A stretch of 64,000 nt of DNA from UBA1431 sp002329665 (GTDB lineage Bacteria > Bacillota > Clostridia > Christensenellales > UBA1431), in NCBI GenBank assembly GCA_040772545.1, contig JAXGXY010000001.1, positions 124,001 to 188,000 of the forward strand, written 5' to 3'. The notes below the pieces were generated by a model. The model had not been told where the DNA came from. It saw only the letters and a program-made list of their open reading frames with translations, and searched no databases. Positions 62,801-64,000 of the stretch are shown here, in pieces; within the stretch, counting starts at the first letter, position 1; each line of letters opens with the position of its first letter. A program made the position numbers and the translations under genes.

Positions 62801-63044
62801 GCTCATGGACGGGCACATCAACATCATCATTGACACGCCCACGCGCGGGCGCGAGCCGGAACGCGACGGATTCAGGATGCGGAGGGCCGCAGTGGAGCGC
62901 GGCGTCACCTGCCTGACCAGCCTCGACACGGCCACCGCCCTGGTGCAGAGCATGCGCTCGTGGTCGGTGCTCGGGTGTACGCACCCGATCGAGCTGGGCG
63001 AAGCGAACGGGCGCGCCGGAAAAGCCGGGAAGAACCCGGCTTAA
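59808..63044 (+). CDS. carB: Carbamoyl-phosphate synthase, large subunit
   Basis: 1078 residues, full length. Two homologous ATP-grasp halves begin with GSGPIIIGQAAEFDYAG and GSGPIRIGQGVEFDY; the first has RPAYTLGGTGGG and the second RPSYVLGGQGM, with EVNPR(V/S)SRS in each. The C-terminal MGS-like domain for allosteric control is present. It makes carbamoyl phosphate for pyrimidine and arginine synthesis. The ATG overlaps the carA stop (TAATG). Confidence 0.97.
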   Translation: MPKRPDINKVLVIGSGPIIIGQAAEFDYAGTQACRVLQEEGIEVVLVNPNPATIMTDTDIADKVYMEPLTVESLERILEKEKPDGVLPTLGGQTGLNLAVELFENGILGRFGIELLGTTVDSIRASEDRELFKEMLESIGEPVISSTIATSVNEALAFLSAEAFPLIVRPAYTLGGTGGGIVRNEEELIHVCTEGIRASRVGQVLVEKSVAGWKEVEYEVMRDGAGNCITVCSMENVDPVGVHTGDSIVVAPTQTLRDAEYQMLRSAAINIVNKLRIEGGCNIQFALDTDSMEYYVIEVNPRVSRSSSLASKATGYPIAKVAARIAVGYNLDEIENGVTGKTTACFEPVLDYVVVKIPRWPFDKFVRADKQIGTRMKATGEVMAIGLSFEAALLKAVRSLEQGLYSLDTGLDVLGDEKLEARLYEVSCERLFVVAEALRRGMPVEKIYKITTIDPWFLDKIRRIVVTEKEISGLPLKKWTPDLMRRVKKTGFSDKAVAQLTGSAESDVRALRESMGIRPVFRMVDTCAGEFDAVSPYYYSCYGVQGESGPPSKKTVVVLGSGPIRIGQGVEFDYCSVHCAWALRRAGYETVIINNNPETVSTDFDTSDRLYFEPLTEEDVLGVLAVEQPVGVVCQFGGQTAIKLAHCVASAGYRILGTSLADIDAAEDRKRFDALLAKLKIPRPEGATVFTREEAVRAANDLGYPVLVRPSYVLGGQGMEIAHNNRQICEYMDIINLTAQEHPILVDKYLLGQELEVDAICDGEDVLIPGIMEHVERAGIHSGDSISLYPPQNVPDEQLDRIVELTRALSRKLHVKGLVNIQYILFNDEVYVIEVNPRSSRTVPFISKATGLPVVDLGVKASLGMKLADLGYGTGLYEGPGIVAVKLPVFSSEKLPGVEVSLGPEMKSTGEVIGLGSNVTEAMVKGFVAAGMMNKRGGVLISVNKKDRELVLPVARVLANEGCTLYATPGTAKYLGIQGLVVTAVPKISQSHDALLKLLMDGHINIIIDTPTRGREPERDGFRMRRAAVERGVTCLTSLDTATALVQSMRSWSVLGCTHPIELGEANGRAGKAGKNPA

Positions 63045-63102
63045 ACCCCGGCGGCAGGGACTGGCGACGCCGGCGAAGGCGGACGCGATACGTTCCCTCG
63101 CG

Positions 63103-63140
63103 CAGGTGCGGCGAAGCGATTGCGTCGCACCTGTTTTTTT
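63103..63140 (+). terminator. Intrinsic terminator of carAB
   Basis: CAGGTGCGGCG (63103-63113) pairs with CGTCGCACCTG (63123-63133) with one G-U, then seven T. Confidence 0.9.
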
Positions 63141-63158
63141 ATTTTCATGCTTCCGCCG

Positions 63159-63187
63159 TTGAAAACTGCAGCGTTTGTGACTATAAT
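63159..63187 (+). promoter_or_regulatory. Promoter of gatCA
   Basis: TTGAAA (63159-63164), 17 bases, TATAAT (63182-63187), 34 bases before gatC. Confidence 0.8.
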
Positions 63188-63220
63188 CTTAGGGTAGGCC
63201 GCGATATAGGAGGGAAGGCG

Positions 63221-63499
63221 TTGGAGAGGAAACAGGTCGAAGAACTGGCGAAGCTGGCCAAACTCGAGTTCACGCCGGAGGAACTGGACCGGTTTGCCGG
63301 GGATATGGGCGATATCCTCGGTTTCGTGGACAAACTGGGCGAACTGGACACCACGGGTGTCCCGCCCGCAGCGCACGTCTCGGGGGCAGTAAACGTGCTC
63401 CGCGAGGACGTGCCCCGGCCGTCCATGCCGCGCGAGGACGTGCTCATGGGCGCCCCGGAGCGCGACGAGAGCGGGTTCATCATTCCGAGAGTGATATAA
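63221..63499 (+). CDS. gatC: Asp-tRNA(Asn)/Glu-tRNA(Gln) amidotransferase subunit C
   Basis: 92 residues. QVEELAKLAKLEFTPEELDRFAGDMGDILGFVDKL and the C-terminal RED..P..ERDESGFIIPRVI match GatC, the small strap subunit that stabilises GatA on GatB. TTG 63221 follows GGAGGGAAGGCG. It lies 14 bases before gatA. Confidence 0.94.
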   Translation: MERKQVEELAKLAKLEFTPEELDRFAGDMGDILGFVDKLGELDTTGVPPAAHVSGAVNVLREDVPRPSMPREDVLMGAPERDESGFIIPRVI

Positions 63500-63513
63500 A
63501 AGGAGTGGAAGGT

Positions 63514-64000
63514 TTGCAGCTTTACGAATACACGGCGCACGAGTTGCGTTCGCTGCTCCGATCGGGCGAAGTGTCGGCCGCGGAGACGGCGCGGGCGCTG
63601 CTCGAGCGCATCGCCGGGACGGACCCGCAGTTGAACGCGTACATCACGGTGCTTGGCGACGCCGCGCTCGAACAGGCCGGCGAAGCGGACAGAATGTTGA
63701 AAGCCGGGGACGGCGGCGCGCTCTGCGGCGTGCCCGTCGGGATCAAGGACAACATCTGCATCAGGGGGGTGCGCACGACCTGCGCTTCCCGGATGCTCGA
63801 AAATTTCTTTCCGCCCTACGACGCCAACGCCATCGAGCTGTTGCGCGCGCAGGGCTCCGTGTTCCTGGGCAAGTGCAACATGGACGAGTTCGCGATGGGG
63901 TCCTCGACGGAAACGTCGTATTTCGGGACCGTGCGCAACCCGCATGACCTCTCCCGCGTGCCCGGCGGCTCGAGCGGCGGGAGCGCCGCGGCCGTCGCGG
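63514..64000 (+). CDS. gatA: Asp/Glu-tRNA amidotransferase subunit A, 5' part
   Basis: The first 162 codons, open to the window edge. The amidase-signature catalytic Lys is in VPVGIKDNICI, and PGGSSGGSAA carries the cis-Ser of the triad; GKCNMDEFAMGSST is also conserved. It frees ammonia from glutamine so that misacylated Glu-tRNA(Gln) or Asp-tRNA(Asn) can be amidated. TTG 63514 follows AAGGAG by eight bases. About 330 codons should lie beyond the window, probably followed by gatB. Confidence 0.95.
   Translation, partial: MQLYEYTAHELRSLLRSGEVSAAETARALLERIAGTDPQLNAYITVLGDAALEQAGEADRMLKAGDGGALCGVPVGIKDNICIRGVRTTCASRMLENFFPPYDANAIELLRAQGSVFLGKCNMDEFAMGSSTETSYFGTVRNPHDLSRVPGGSSGGSAAAVA

Overview
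The window looks like a chromosome segment from a fairly high-GC member of the Clostridia (Bacillota). The evidence is the gene set: a sigI-rsgI pair, an ACT-domain plus PFL-family (DUF711) pair, a single-chain clostridial FGAM synthase, a QueT-type ECF S component, formate-tetrahydrofolate ligase, a glnA-ANTAR regulator pair, DUF4358 lipoprotein and DHHW/MBOAT genes, and sigma-A-like promoters with strong Shine-Dalgarno sites. TTG or GTG starts are unusually common. The species cannot be fixed from the sequence alone.

Layout. 1-8.9 kb (minus): a non-ribosomal peptide cluster made of a Sfp-type phosphopantetheinyl transferase, a C-A-T-C-A-T-reductase NRPS and, 12 bases behind it, a 7TM sensor kinase broken by an in-frame TGA and cut by the window edge. 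9-25.5 kb: mostly single housekeeping genes (HAD phosphatase, diguanylate cyclase, AIM24-like, OsmC, nadE, a relic of an ammonium transporter, metY-cysK, fhs, tag, panE, Mrp ATPase, PHP phosphoesterase, sugar isomerase-like, zinc-ribbon membrane protein). 25.5-39.5 kb: purL, a decayed marR gene ahead of a heterodimeric ABC exporter, apgM, a DtxR/MntR-like regulator, and ACT-PFL-pepF. 39.7-43 kb: queT, tRNA-Ala(CGC), two strong hairpins, about 400 bases of apparently structured non-coding DNA, a histidine-rich YmaF-like gene, two very small genes and a LysE-type exporter.

43-46 kb carries a multihaem cytochrome c next to a CcmF-like haem lyase. 46-48 kb is sigI-rsgI, whose anti-sigma factor has a long Asn/Gly-rich tail. 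48-53 kb: lysA, a MaoC-like hydratase, an AT-rich and probably foreign PD-(D/E)XK nuclease-like gene, and glnA with an ANTAR regulator and a structured leader. 53-58.5 kb: a methyltransferase, a thiamine-binding-like protein and a four-gene extracellular acylation module (SGNH lipoprotein, DUF4358 lipoprotein, MBOAT, DHHW). 58.6-64 kb: carAB behind an attenuator-like leader, then gatC and the start of gatA.

The main themes are: small-molecule production (a probable N-acyl dipeptide aldehyde or its derivatives), envelope modification and envelope-stress sensing, nitrogen and sulfur assimilation, and three decayed genes (sensor kinase, marR, amt) that suggest recent loss of regulation or transport. 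The least explained stretch is 40.4-41.6 kb.
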